From: Mucilaginibacter kameinonensis
Lineage (GTDB): Bacteria > Bacteroidota > Bacteroidia > Sphingobacteriales > Sphingobacteriaceae
NCBI RefSeq assembly: GCF_003675385.1
Contig: NZ_RCWZ01000003.1
Span: forward strand, 1,150,438-1,214,437
Direction of reading: 5' to 3'
DNA: 64,000 bases
Part shown: in pieces, positions 54,240-63,924 of the stretch
Position numbering within the stretch: the stretch's first letter is position 1
Layout: each line of letters begins with the position of its first letter
Made by a program: the position numbers and the translations under genes
Notes under the pieces: model-generated
What the model was told of the DNA's origin: nothing
The model's database searches: none
The model's input: the letters and a program-made list of their open reading frames with translations, nothing else

Positions 54240-54959
54240 ATGATAGAACGAATAGTAAAAACCACAGTGGGTAAGCTTTGCATTCAGATGCCAACGCAAC
54301 TAAATGAAATAAGCCTTGGTCAAATGATGTACCTGCAGGCAAAGACTGATATAACAGACATTGAAGCGATCAGCATACTTTCCGGTATACCCGTTCCTGA
54401 GCTTCAGAATATCAAAAACTATGATGAGTTGCACCAGTTTGGCGACACAGTGTTTTCATTGTCGAACCAGATCAAATACCTATACAGTAGCAATGTGATC
54501 CCGAAAGAGGTAACTTTCACATTACCAGGCATCAACGGATCGTCGCCCAAAGAAACAATGGTAAAAGTAATGCAAAACCTTTCGGTTGAACCGGCTGGCG
54601 CTTTTATGGCGGCACGCGATATCATTACCGAAGAAATAAACACGCATATAAAAACCCATGGCGAAGATGATTGGCAGGAGCAATTTAACCCTTCACTAAA
54701 TGCATGCTGCCAGGTTTTGGCGCAATATTTTTACTGCCGGGCAACAGGCAAACAATACAATGAATATGAGGTTGAAAGCTTTGTGGATGAAGTAAAAAAG
54801 TTGAGGGTAACGGAGGCACTGCCCATTTCCAAACATTTTTTTACATGTTATCCCAACTTATCGATACCGAAAACAAACTTCTGGCTTCGGCTCCTACCGC
54901 GCTTGAAAAACGGGCGGGGATCCAATCGTTCGAAAAATTCAAGTATATCAATACCGTAA
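54240..54959 (+). CDS. Putative tail-assembly chaperone, zero-frame product
   Basis: 239 residues in frame. Residues 1-201 look like a tail-assembly chaperone of Bacteroidota phages (ISLGQMMYLQAKTDITDIEAISILSG; a helical C-terminal FYCRATGKQYNEYEVESFVDEVKK). The last ~38 residues (from TCYPNLSIP) look random in composition, in contrast with the alternative frame. T7 at 54836-54842 gives CA T TTT TTT, the slippery form for a -1 shift. Shifted translation gives 287 residues. The zero-frame stop is at 54959. Confidence 0.7.
   Translation: MIERIVKTTVGKLCIQMPTQLNEISLGQMMYLQAKTDITDIEAISILSGIPVPELQNIKNYDELHQFGDTVFSLSNQIKYLYSSNVIPKEVTFTLPGINGSSPKETMVKVMQNLSVEPAGAFMAARDIITEEINTHIKTHGEDDWQEQFNPSLNACCQVLAQYFYCRATGKQYNEYEVESFVDEVKKLRVTEALPISKHFFTCYPNLSIPKTNFWLRLLPRLKNGRGSNRSKNSSISIP
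54836..54842 (+). other. Putative -1 frameshift slippery site (T7)
   Basis: The codons CAT TTT TTT ACA read in the zero frame contain the heptamer T TTT TTT, where a -1 slip leads into the downstream frame (TAC ATG TTA). Phage tail-chaperone genes often use such a slip to make G and GT proteins in a fixed ratio. A downstream stimulator was not identified by eye. Confidence 0.6.
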
Positions 54960-55102
54960 ACTCATTAGCCGGTGGCGATATTACCAAATGGCACCTGATC
55001 ATGAGTATGCCGTATGAGCGGGTACTCACCAAACTCCTGTTAAACAAAACCGAGGCCGAGTATCAAAAACGGTACAGCGAACTATCTCAAACCTCAATTT
55101 AA
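54842..55102 (+). CDS. -1 frame extension of the tail-assembly chaperone
   Basis: The frame entered by a -1 shift runs from TAC at 54842 to a stop at 55102, adding 86 residues (YMLSQLIDTENKLLASAPTALEK, then FEKFKYINTVNSLAGGDITKWHLIMSMPYERV). The composition is protein-like and helical, unlike the zero-frame tail. An internal ATG at 54845 exists but has no clear ribosome site. A real frameshift mutation is the alternative to programmed shifting. Confidence 0.6.
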   Translation, partial: YMLSQLIDTENKLLASAPTALEKRAGIQSFEKFKYINTVNSLAGGDITKWHLIMSMPYERVLTKLLLNKTEAEYQKRYSELSQTSI

Positions 55103-55174
55103 GCGCCTTATCCCTGGCAAGGCTATTAACACATTTAACCCACCCAAACCGGGGATTTGGGCCTTATAATTATT

Positions 55175-55615
55175 ATGCGTAACCAAATAGAAGCTGTTGT
55201 ACAAACACTTAACAGCCATCCGTCATTTGCCTACGGTACCCAGGCCGAATTAAATACCCTTGCAGATGACATTACCTTTCCATGCGTATTTCTTTATCCA
55301 CCACAGCCCATTGAGGTTAGTCCGCAGGTTAATGGTTCTGTCGATAATACATTTACCGTTTATATGGAGTTCCTGTTTAAAACGGATTTTGGACAGTATA
55401 CCGCCGACAATGAAACCTACATAGCGCAGGCGCAGCAAATGGCCAATCAGTTTGTAGTAAAGGCCTCCAAATACCGCGAAGGTGAGGGCAGATATTTTAG
55501 GATCAAGGCAGGGCAAAAAGCCAAATGTGTACCGGTTTATAACAAGTTTGATGTTAATACCACAGGAGTTGGTTTAACTATAACACTATCAACCATGTAC
55601 TTCGACATTTTTTAA
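55175..55615 (+). CDS. Tail completion/terminator-like phage protein
   Basis: 146 residues from ATG 55175. A QIEAVVQTLNSHPSFAYGTQAELNTL start, a beta-rich middle (FTVYMEFLFKTDFGQYTADNETYIAQAQQMANQFV) and a C-terminal strand (VGLTITLSTMYFDIF) suggest the small tail-terminator or tail-completion folds that cap the tail tube. Sequence similarity is too low for a firm family; position between chaperone and tail proteins supports it. Confidence 0.55.
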   Translation: MRNQIEAVVQTLNSHPSFAYGTQAELNTLADDITFPCVFLYPPQPIEVSPQVNGSVDNTFTVYMEFLFKTDFGQYTADNETYIAQAQQMANQFVVKASKYREGEGRYFRIKAGQKAKCVPVYNKFDVNTTGVGLTITLSTMYFDIF

Positions 55616-55648
55616 TTAATTCCCTCCTTAAAACAAACTCGTAAATAA

Positions 55649-57754
55649 ATGAATATTACAGCTACAATAAATGAAATCATCAGCTCAACAACCTACCCCG
55701 ATCAAAACGGCGGACAAATAGACCAAGGCGATGTATTCATAAGTATTATTGACGCAGACACCCGGCAACCTACTAATGGCAACAATTGCGAAGTAACTTA
55801 TCAGCGTAACCAAAACGGGGTAACAAGTAATTACACGGTTATAGTGGCCGGGCAATCGTTCCCACTTTATTCGGGAGTGATTAGGGATTTTGAATACAGT
55901 CCCCAGGGCGATATGATCCGAAGTGATTACGTATCGTTCACTTTAATTTCTGTAAAGGCAGGCAGCACCCCGCCTGTTAACCCTTCTGTTTGCGATCTGA
56001 AGATAAACTATCTCGATATTAATAAGATCGAATCTGCTCCCGGAGCTGCAGACGCCCAGATCACAGTTAATGCAAGCTCAAGTTTTGCATCGATATTGTA
56101 TAGTATTGACATGGGTGTAAGCTGGCAAAGTTCAGCCATTTTTACAGGGTTAAGCGGTGGATTAAAACATGTAATGGTTAAAGACAGTAATCCACTGGGC
56201 TGCACCGATACTGCTGATGTAAGTATTTCAACAGCTACCAACCTATTAACCGGTGATCCTTCAGTAACACTACCAGATAGATCTATTTCCCGCTGGAACG
56301 CCGCATTTAATCCCATAGTGTTTACCTATCAACGGAAAGATCTTACCATAAAAAGTATAACGGCCGATAGTGAAAAAGGCTACGCGAGTATCAGCGTTAA
56401 CGCAAATTTTGACGACCCTAATACCAGATTGATAAAAGTAAAGGCAGGCGATAAAGTTTACCTGAATACGCCGACATATAAAGGCGTTTATGTTGTAGAG
56501 AAAATCATCGGTACAAGCACCATTGTGATTAACACACCATTTACAGGCAGCGATAATACCGGCTTTATCAATATAAATAGCATGTATCCATATTACGAAC
56601 TGCATACCCGTATTATCTATACCGATCCGTTAACTAACGTGTCGGCTACAATAAAATCAGTAAACCGCCCGGATAATGCAGGACTGATTAAGGCAGACCT
56701 GTCAAACTTTTTACAAAGCCTATTACGCCCTTTTGACAGCAATAATTACAACCAGATTGATTACCGCGATACAAATCTCTGTGCCGATTTTATGGTTGAA
56801 TATGCTCAACATTATGATGATGGCTCAGCCGAAGGTTTTACAAGCAGCTTCAACCAAATTCAGCATCCGTACTACGTAGTTTATGCCGCCAAACAGCTCG
56901 GAGATAAATACGGGGGGAACCTTGCCGCCTATGTACCCAATATCAATTCGCCCGCACAGTGGATAACAGATTTTAAAGAACCTGCTTACTCCACCGGATA
57001 TCCATTTGATATCGGATTTCTTTATACCGATGAGATGTCAACGCTTCAACCCTATTGCCAACTTACTTTGCTTGATATCAACCGGAACCAACTCCCCGGC
57101 GGTTCAGAACCGGATTATCTGCAAAATGAAGATAATTCATGGATCCTGAATGAAGATGGCAGCAGGTTTAGCATCGGCAATCAAACCTCTTTCACAATGC
57201 CATTAACAGGTCTTGCGGGCTTGCACCGGTTAGTCATCAATGCAAATTTTCCAACTGAGGCATATTATTTCAACCTCCAGATCAGGTATGACGATGAAAA
57301 GGGCACACATTCCTTAACGCAGGTACAAACCGTTAGGATTGATGACGCGGTTGATGATAACTCAGTATATCTGAGATGGATCGGGCTGAGCGGCGCCTGG
57401 AACTACTATCGTTTTGTATTTAATCAGGAAGTAAGCCTGGATGTTCAGAACGCGGTCATCATCAAAAACTTTGTGCAAAACTGGCAAACCCAACAAGGGA
57501 TTGAAGAAGTGATTAGCAAAAGCGCAGGGCAAAAAATGAAAGTTATGGCCGAAGACCTGTCGGTAAATGATATCCGTGGGCTGCAATCCATAAAATATTC
57601 TCCAAAAGTTCAAATGTTGATGAATAAAAACCCTGTTAAATGGCAAACCATAGTAATCAATACGGCAACCTACAGTGAGTATGAAACACGCAACGGACAG
57701 GCTCCTTTTAGTGTTACGTTCAATATGCCATCAATAAATATTCAAACCCAGTAA
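55649..57754 (+). CDS. Large phage tail/baseplate-like protein
   Basis: 701 residues. The N-terminal ~110 residues look like a beta-sandwich (ITATINEIISSTTYPDQNGGQ). Residues ~112-190 have an SprB-like repeat look (NASSSFASILYSIDMGVSWQSSAIFTGLSGG), and ~205-550 form a long beta-rich body. The C-terminal ~130 residues (LRWIGLSGAWNYYRFVF; ISKSAGQKMKVMAEDL) match a conserved tail of Bacteroidota phage proteins. Likely a receptor-binding or distal-tail component; the adhesin-like segment supports contact with host surface. Confidence 0.55.
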   Translation: MNITATINEIISSTTYPDQNGGQIDQGDVFISIIDADTRQPTNGNNCEVTYQRNQNGVTSNYTVIVAGQSFPLYSGVIRDFEYSPQGDMIRSDYVSFTLISVKAGSTPPVNPSVCDLKINYLDINKIESAPGAADAQITVNASSSFASILYSIDMGVSWQSSAIFTGLSGGLKHVMVKDSNPLGCTDTADVSISTATNLLTGDPSVTLPDRSISRWNAAFNPIVFTYQRKDLTIKSITADSEKGYASISVNANFDDPNTRLIKVKAGDKVYLNTPTYKGVYVVEKIIGTSTIVINTPFTGSDNTGFININSMYPYYELHTRIIYTDPLTNVSATIKSVNRPDNAGLIKADLSNFLQSLLRPFDSNNYNQIDYRDTNLCADFMVEYAQHYDDGSAEGFTSSFNQIQHPYYVVYAAKQLGDKYGGNLAAYVPNINSPAQWITDFKEPAYSTGYPFDIGFLYTDEMSTLQPYCQLTLLDINRNQLPGGSEPDYLQNEDNSWILNEDGSRFSIGNQTSFTMPLTGLAGLHRLVINANFPTEAYYFNLQIRYDDEKGTHSLTQVQTVRIDDAVDDNSVYLRWIGLSGAWNYYRFVFNQEVSLDVQNAVIIKNFVQNWQTQQGIEEVISKSAGQKMKVMAEDLSVNDIRGLQSIKYSPKVQMLMNKNPVKWQTIVINTATYSEYETRNGQAPFSVTFNMPSINIQTQ

Positions 57755-57761
57755 ATAATGG

Positions 57762-58208
57762 CTACCTTTTAAAAAGTATGTTATCAATTCCGTGGTAATG
57801 ATCACCATTAAAAACGGTTGAGCTTTCATAGGTAACCTCAAGTGTATTTTCTGTAAGCTGAATAACCGTATAGGTACCGGCATAAAAAGCAGGCGTATCA
57901 CGGCTTATTATTAACACTTTCCCATTTAAGGTGTAATTGTATTTTATCAGGGCTGTTTCGCCCGCTGGGGTAAGATTTGACGTGTATCCAGAGCCGTCAG
58001 CATCAAAAACTTCAAAATCAGTAGTGCTATAATTGGACCGACTTGTATCCCTCAGCAGCTCGTTGTTCTTGTAGCTGCGGGTATGGTATTTTTTCAGATA
58101 CCATTTGCCCACAATAGTAACCTCAGGATTGGCGGCACCATTGTCCTTTTTACATGATAACAGGCAGCACGCCAATGCAACAACCACAAAGAAAAATTTC
58201 ATATGCAT
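57762..58208 (-). CDS. Lipocalin-like lipoprotein in the tail operon, opposite strand
   Basis: 148 residues (or 146 from ATG 58202). The signal peptide ends LACCLLSCKKD (Cys lipobox), followed by a lipocalin-like domain (VTIVGKWYLKKYHTRS; YNYTLNGKVLIISRD; TVIQLTENTLEVTYESS). Such lipoproteins are common in Bacteroidota. It lies antisense to the late operon, 8 bp from the upstream tail gene, and looks like a cargo (moron) gene. Role unknown. Confidence 0.75.
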   Translation of the reverse strand: MHMKFFFVVVALACCLLSCKKDNGAANPEVTIVGKWYLKKYHTRSYKNNELLRDTSRSNYSTTDFEVFDADGSGYTSNLTPAGETALIKYNYTLNGKVLIISRDTPAFYAGTYTVIQLTENTLEVTYESSTVFNGDHYHGIDNILFKR

Positions 58209-58314
58209 TGAAATGCAATTTTAGGGTTGCTCCCTGAGCCGGAAGCAACAAATAAACTTAATAAATTATTGATAACAAACCAATTGTTTTTAAACAGCCT
58301 CTACTAACAGTCCT

Positions 58315-60363
58315 ATGAACCAGATTCAACTTTATATTAATGATCAATTGGTCGACTTGAGCGATGATAGCCCTATAGCGCTTACCTTCCAGATCAATAA
58401 CCTGGCCGAGGTTAAAAACCAGCAGGGCAATACCAGCAATCAATTTCAACTCCCTTTAACGCAACGTAACCGGCAAATCCTTGGCTTTCCGGATGATATA
58501 GCTTTTACCTCTGCCCTGCCCTATGATAATTACCAGGCAAAAGTTATACAAGATGGGCTCGAAATTATCCCCTACGGACTGGCTGTGCTCAACGGTATTG
58601 AGCAAGATATGGCTAACGTAACCATCTTAAGCGGTAATGTTGATTTTTTTGACGCGCTGGAAGGTAAAATTTACGATATGGGCGACAGCACCAGCTCGGT
58701 TACTAATTTAGGAAAAAACCTGCCATGGCAGGTTTATGACCATCCCTGGAACCTGGAAACCATTGTTGCATCGCAAAAAAAAGAAGAAGGCTGGATCTGG
58801 CCTGTTGTTGACTATGGGTCGATCAATGAGATTGACTTTGATAAACCTTTGGATGTTTATACTATGCGCCCCGGCTTTTTCATTAAAACAGCAATTGAAC
58901 TCATGATCGGCAATACCGGTTATAAGGCAAGCGGCTCTTTGCTTAAAAACGAGTTATATCCTAAACTCATATGCCAGTTTGCCAATGACGAGTTTGAACA
59001 TGGTACGGATTTTCAGAATTCTGTTGATGGTTTAAGTAAATCAGCTTCGTTATTGTATGTAACCAACAAGGAGCTTGTAATTGACGGCGGACAGTTAGGT
59101 ATGCACGCCAATGATAATACAGACAGAACATTGCCAATAGGATTTCAGGAATACCATGCAACCGACCGGGTTAATGGTACTGCGAGCCTTATTCTTGACC
59201 TGGACATGCATGGTGTGGCCAATACGGGCGACAACGGCTACTTTGAACTCATTATCAATTATCGCGATGCCAGCGGGCACGAAAGCGAGGCAACCAGGCA
59301 AACCATAAACTTTACCGATAAGGCATATCCGCCAAATACCCGCGAACGTACGGAAACCGTCAAAAACTTAAAATTGACGTACGATTTCGAACTCAACAAA
59401 GGCGATTCTGTATTTATCACTTACCACCTGCATCGTTATAACACTACGGTATTTATTCACAAGGGCGCGGCATTTAGGTTTGATGTTGATCAAAAACCGG
59501 TTTTGTATGGCCAACAGGTTCAATGCGAACGTATTTTTCCGGACATAAGTCAGAAAGATTTATTGAAGGATACGCTGCAACGATTTGGGATAGTTTGCCA
59601 AACAGACAACAGCAGCCGAACCGTTTCTTTTAACTCATTTGCAGATATTGTTGACAATATTCCTATCGCAAAAAACTGGACAACTAAATGTATTGATCAG
59701 GGTAAAACCATAAGTTTTCAACTCGGCGGTTATGCGCAGGTTAATTATATGAAATACAGGGATGATGATAACGTACTGCCTAAAAAATTAGCTGATTCTG
59801 AAATCATAGTAAAAGATAAAACCTTGCCCGCCAGTGCAGATTTGTTTGAAAGCCAGTTTGCCCCTACCCTTAACCGGGCTTTTACCGGTGGAACCATAGC
59901 CCAGATTAAAAAGCTTGATCCGGACAGTGATAGCAATGATTTTAGTATCAATACATCGCCAAGGATATTGATTGATCAGAAATTAAACCTACTCAATCTC
60001 AAAGACTCGCCCACTGTAAAATTTACCGACGGAGAAAAGACCGTAGAGGTAAATTATATTATATCCGTGCCCTATTTTTACAAACCCGATGGAGAGTTCA
60101 ATCTCTGCTTTTGCGATAAGCCAGGGATCAATGGCAATGTATTACCAGGTTTGAAAACACAATATTATCCTCAGCTCGAAAAAATACTTACACAAACAAA
60201 AAAGGTGGTCAGATATTTTTTGCTCACGTCACGCGATATATTGGAACTTGATCTGCTTATTCCGGTATACCTTGAACAAGACAGTTCTTACTACTACATT
60301 AATAAAATTGACAGTTGGCGTAAGGGACAACCAACAAAAGTTGAATTGGTAAAACTGGGATGA
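58315..60363 (+). CDS. Large phage tail/baseplate-like protein
   Basis: 682 residues. The start MNQIQLYINDQLVDLSDDSPIALTFQINNLAEVK, seen as shorter pieces, and the following GNTSNQFQLPLTQRNRQILGFPDDIAFTS match a conserved family in Bacteroidota prophages that lies next to the tape-measure gene. The rest is beta-rich with no clear enzymatic motif. Probably a tail or baseplate structural protein. Confidence 0.6.
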   Translation: MNQIQLYINDQLVDLSDDSPIALTFQINNLAEVKNQQGNTSNQFQLPLTQRNRQILGFPDDIAFTSALPYDNYQAKVIQDGLEIIPYGLAVLNGIEQDMANVTILSGNVDFFDALEGKIYDMGDSTSSVTNLGKNLPWQVYDHPWNLETIVASQKKEEGWIWPVVDYGSINEIDFDKPLDVYTMRPGFFIKTAIELMIGNTGYKASGSLLKNELYPKLICQFANDEFEHGTDFQNSVDGLSKSASLLYVTNKELVIDGGQLGMHANDNTDRTLPIGFQEYHATDRVNGTASLILDLDMHGVANTGDNGYFELIINYRDASGHESEATRQTINFTDKAYPPNTRERTETVKNLKLTYDFELNKGDSVFITYHLHRYNTTVFIHKGAAFRFDVDQKPVLYGQQVQCERIFPDISQKDLLKDTLQRFGIVCQTDNSSRTVSFNSFADIVDNIPIAKNWTTKCIDQGKTISFQLGGYAQVNYMKYRDDDNVLPKKLADSEIIVKDKTLPASADLFESQFAPTLNRAFTGGTIAQIKKLDPDSDSNDFSINTSPRILIDQKLNLLNLKDSPTVKFTDGEKTVEVNYIISVPYFYKPDGEFNLCFCDKPGINGNVLPGLKTQYYPQLEKILTQTKKVVRYFLLTSRDILELDLLIPVYLEQDSSYYYINKIDSWRKGQPTKVELVKLG

Positions 60364-60465
60364 TAACTATTAATTGTTAAATATAGCTTGTACCATATTA
60401 TATAAATAGTATATTTACCAAAAAAATTAGCATTTTATTTTACCGTAAATCAATAAACCTACAAC

Positions 60466-61035
60466 ATGAAATTATCACGACTGATTCCTGCGTTACTTTT
60501 GTTTTCGGCCTGCAATAATACACAACATGGAGGCCAATTGGATAACATGCCGGCTTCAGAACTTGCTCTGATCAAAAGAGTTGAAATTGCTGACTCTGCC
60601 TTTTTAGTAAACGACAGCCCAATAAAAAAAGGTGAAGCTCTCAAATATCATAAAGCAGCAATTTTAAAATTTGTACAGGACACCCTGCAAGGAAATGTAA
60701 AACAATGGCTAGCGATTGTGGAGACAATAAAAACGACGCCGCTTTTAAATGATGATTATGATATAAATGTTAGACTATTGATTCCAAGGAATGCCTATTT
60801 AAACGAAGAAGTCCCGGAATCTGGTACAATAATATTTAATGCTCAAATCGATAGCGAAGATTCAGTAAAAAATGCCCTGAAAGAAATGAAGGATGGAGAT
60901 AGAGTAAAGGTTTCGGGAACATTTGTAAGGGATATCGTAAAAACTATTGATTTTGACAATTTTATGGATCCACAAGAAGGCTTTAGCAGCCCTGCGTTTA
61001 AATTTAATATTCAAAGCATAACCAAACGGCCATAA
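60466..61035 (+). CDS. Lipoprotein of unknown function in the tail operon
   Basis: 189 residues with a lipoprotein signal (LIPALLLFSACNNTQ). The mature protein is mostly helical at its start (LALIKRVEIADSAFLVND), then beta-rich (VRLLIPRNAYLNEEV), with DGDRVKVSGTFVRDI near the end recalling an OB-fold. It is in the same direction as the tail genes, 103 bp after the preceding one. A cargo gene that alters the host surface is one possibility. Confidence 0.6.
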   Translation: MKLSRLIPALLLFSACNNTQHGGQLDNMPASELALIKRVEIADSAFLVNDSPIKKGEALKYHKAAILKFVQDTLQGNVKQWLAIVETIKTTPLLNDDYDINVRLLIPRNAYLNEEVPESGTIIFNAQIDSEDSVKNALKEMKDGDRVKVSGTFVRDIVKTIDFDNFMDPQEGFSSPAFKFNIQSITKRP

Positions 61036-61292
61036 TTTAAGCAGTTGAGAAAAAATACTGGTTTTTGTGTACGTAATTATAGGATAATTGACCTCATAAA
61101 TAGTAATGACTACGAGCACAGTTCAGGTTATTTCATGCTGTTTGTTGGCTTATTCCCGTTTACTTCGTCCGGCCATATATAAACATCCAATAAGTCTTAA
61201 CTTAAGATAGCAAATTTTCTAAAAAACCAGCAAACCTGCTATCTTAATGGCGCAGCAAATATGCCATATGGAACTATATTCATAAAAAACAA

Positions 61293-61322
61293 AACCCACT
61301 TTCAGTCACAAACAAGTGGGTT
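61293..61322 (-). terminator. Minus-strand terminator-like hairpin before the tape-measure gene
   Basis: AACCCACTT (61293-61301) pairs with AAGTGGGTT (61314-61322), and the minus-strand side is followed by a T-rich run. No minus-strand gene precedes it. The remaining 61036-61466 space holds only a low-complexity frame that I do not accept as a gene. Confidence 0.55.
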
Positions 61323-61466
61323 ACAGTCGAAAACAACATCGACATCTTTCAAACAGAAAACCTTCTTTCCATCCTACAAAACGCCTACCTACAGTAGCTC
61401 TTTCAAACATTTCCACCTCTCATACCTATTTCCAATAATGATCAACCAAATAACAACTTACATTAT

Positions 61467-63893
61467 ATGCCAGATGATAAAAAAATAACCGTCGATGTTA
61501 AGATTAACAGCGACGGACAGCGCCAACTCGATCAGTATACCAAAGCCTTTGTCAATTTGCGCAATGCGATTGCCGACATGTCAAAACCTTTGAATAGCTT
61601 AAGCTCCGATCTTCCGAAACTGACCGATGCTGTTGACAAATTAAATACGCAAAACCTCAACCTTACCGATTCGGGAGACAAGGTTGCTAATAAGATTTCT
61701 GATATTGTAAGTGCATTTCTAAACTGGAAAGACGTACTGGGGCTAATAAAGAAAGGATCGGAATTAGCCGAAGGGGCATTCACACTTTGGGAAGGCGCAC
61801 TGTCCGGAGGTCTGGCTATCCTTGCCGTATATGGACCGGAAATAATTAACTGGGCAATGGCTCTTTTTAAAGGAAAAGAAGCTATTGATGCTGCTAAACT
61901 TAGTTTAGATAGTCTTAATAAGGGACTATCCTCAACCGATTATTCACATGCTATCGAAAATGTTGATATGCTTCGCATAAAAGTAGGTCTTGCGAGAAAA
62001 GGAATGATTGATAAATCGGAGGTTGTAAAAGAATATAATAACACTATAGGTCAAACCATTGGGCAGGTTAAGAGCCTTGATGAGGTCGAAACCATATTAA
62101 AAAACAATTCCGCAGATTACATTAAATCAGTGATGTACAAGGCGGCGGCAATGGCTGCTGTTAAAGAAGCCGCCGAAAACCAGGTTTTGGCGGCAAAAGA
62201 AATGGCAAAATCCGATGAAGACAGCATTAGTTATTGGGACAGTGGATTAGCCAACTCAAATGATCCTGAAATAAAAAAGATTTATAAGAAACTTGCCGAG
62301 GACAACCGCAAAAAAGCGGCAAAACCTTTTGAAGACAAAGCTAATGCCCTGTTAGCAAATGCCCTCAAATTTGAGACACAATGGGCAACATTTGATCAAA
62401 AAAGCCCCATTAATCGTGTGAAAAAACAAATTGAAGATTTAAAAAAACTGACTGATGCAGACGTCATAGGTTCAAAAACATTTGCAAGCATACAAAAATT
62501 ACAAAAGCAGCTTGATCAATTAAACGGTGTTATCAACGAGCCGGATAGTAATAGAGGCTTGCCTACCGGCACTTCTGTTAAAATACATATAAGTGAAGAA
62601 GAACACTCCAAACAGAAAAAAAAGATAGCATCTTCAAGAAGCACCGCAATTCTTCAAGCCAAAGCAATTGATTTTGCTAAACAAATTGAGCTTGATAAGC
62701 AAAACTATGATACCGAGCTTGCCTTACTAAATGAACAGTTTAACAAAAAGCTAATCAGCCAGGAAGAATACAACAAAAAAAGTGAAGAGCTTCAGCAAAA
62801 ATTTCACCTCGGAATTGGCGATAAGATCCAGTTTTTCAATAAAAATGACTTTGCTGAAGCGCAAAAGCAAATGCAAGCAATGATTGATGCACGGCAACAC
62901 GAGGATACAATGGCAAGGGATCAAAAAAAAGTTGATAAAGCACTGTTACCTGGTCAGAAATTAGATGCAGAAAAAAAACTTATTGAGGATAAATACACTT
63001 ATGAAATAAATCTTGCTGCCGGTAATGCCGAAAAAATCAAAGCACTGGAAGATCAAAAGCAAAAGGATATTACGACATTAACTCAGCAATACGAGCAACA
63101 ACGCAAAGAATTTGCCTTGCAAAACGCACAACAAGTGGCCGATAAAGCTTTTTCTATCATTCAAAATAACATTAAAACTCAAAGCGATGCCAGGGTAAAA
63201 GGATTGGAAAAAGACAAAGCAGCTGAACTAAGCAATAAAAACCTGACAAATACCCAGAAAAAAGCGATTGAGGATAAATACCAAAAAAAGGAGGCTGCAG
63301 AAAAAGTCAAAGCTTTTAAGTCCGAACAAAAAGCATCCATACTTCAGGCTATTATTAACGGTGCGCTGGCTGTTACCAAAGCTACTTCGCAAACTGGTGT
63401 ATTGGCTCCTTTTGTAATTCCCGGTATAATTGCGTCTACAGCTTTACAGGTTGCAACCATGGTAGCTCAAAAACCACCGCAATATGCAAAAGGCGGTTTA
63501 CACTATCAGTCCGACGGTCGGGGAGCATTATTGCCTGGTTACAGCCGTACAGATAATACAAATGCGTACCTCCGCTCAGGGGAAGCCATTGTTGTGTCCG
63601 AAGCCATGCGTAACCCGTGGGCGCGTAACCTGGTAAGCGCTATAAACGTAGCACATGGCGGTCGCGACTTTTCGATACCTAACCTAGGGCGCGGCTATGC
63701 TGTAGGTGGTATATTTACCGATGGCGGTAATGCTAACCGCTATTATAATCAACCGGTTAATGATGTTAAAGATCTGGCCAACACCCTTGCCTATCAAATG
63801 ATCAATAACTTCCCTCCTGTTTATGTTGATGTAAAGGACATTAACAACCAACAAAATATCCTTGCACAAACTATCAATCGCGTAAATCTGTAA
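61467..63893 (+). CDS. Phage tail tape-measure protein
   Basis: 808 residues. The N-terminus (ITVDVKINSDGQRQLDQYTKAFVNL) is typical for tail tape-measure proteins. A hydrophobic stretch lies at ~105-135, long charged coiled coil at ~380-620 and a second hydrophobic, Ala/Gly-rich stretch at ~630-670. The C-terminal YAKGGLHYQSDGRGALLPGYSR is the conserved tape-measure end. It sets tail length and may form a membrane channel. It is followed by a short ATG frame and then the heptamer array. Confidence 0.88.
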   Translation: MPDDKKITVDVKINSDGQRQLDQYTKAFVNLRNAIADMSKPLNSLSSDLPKLTDAVDKLNTQNLNLTDSGDKVANKISDIVSAFLNWKDVLGLIKKGSELAEGAFTLWEGALSGGLAILAVYGPEIINWAMALFKGKEAIDAAKLSLDSLNKGLSSTDYSHAIENVDMLRIKVGLARKGMIDKSEVVKEYNNTIGQTIGQVKSLDEVETILKNNSADYIKSVMYKAAAMAAVKEAAENQVLAAKEMAKSDEDSISYWDSGLANSNDPEIKKIYKKLAEDNRKKAAKPFEDKANALLANALKFETQWATFDQKSPINRVKKQIEDLKKLTDADVIGSKTFASIQKLQKQLDQLNGVINEPDSNRGLPTGTSVKIHISEEEHSKQKKKIASSRSTAILQAKAIDFAKQIELDKQNYDTELALLNEQFNKKLISQEEYNKKSEELQQKFHLGIGDKIQFFNKNDFAEAQKQMQAMIDARQHEDTMARDQKKVDKALLPGQKLDAEKKLIEDKYTYEINLAAGNAEKIKALEDQKQKDITTLTQQYEQQRKEFALQNAQQVADKAFSIIQNNIKTQSDARVKGLEKDKAAELSNKNLTNTQKKAIEDKYQKKEAAEKVKAFKSEQKASILQAIINGALAVTKATSQTGVLAPFVIPGIIASTALQVATMVAQKPPQYAKGGLHYQSDGRGALLPGYSRTDNTNAYLRSGEAIVVSEAMRNPWARNLVSAINVAHGGRDFSIPNLGRGYAVGGIFTDGGNANRYYNQPVNDVKDLANTLAYQMINNFPPVYVDVKDINNQQNILAQTINRVNL

Positions 63894-63924
63894 ATAAACT
63901 ATGCCAATTATCACAGAAAACATA

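Noticed and set aside
61261..61488. 75-residue plus-strand frame before the tape-measure gene
   Set aside because: Low-complexity composition (Ser, Thr, Lys, Phe), overlaps the tape-measure start, and contains a hairpin; no sign of a folded protein.
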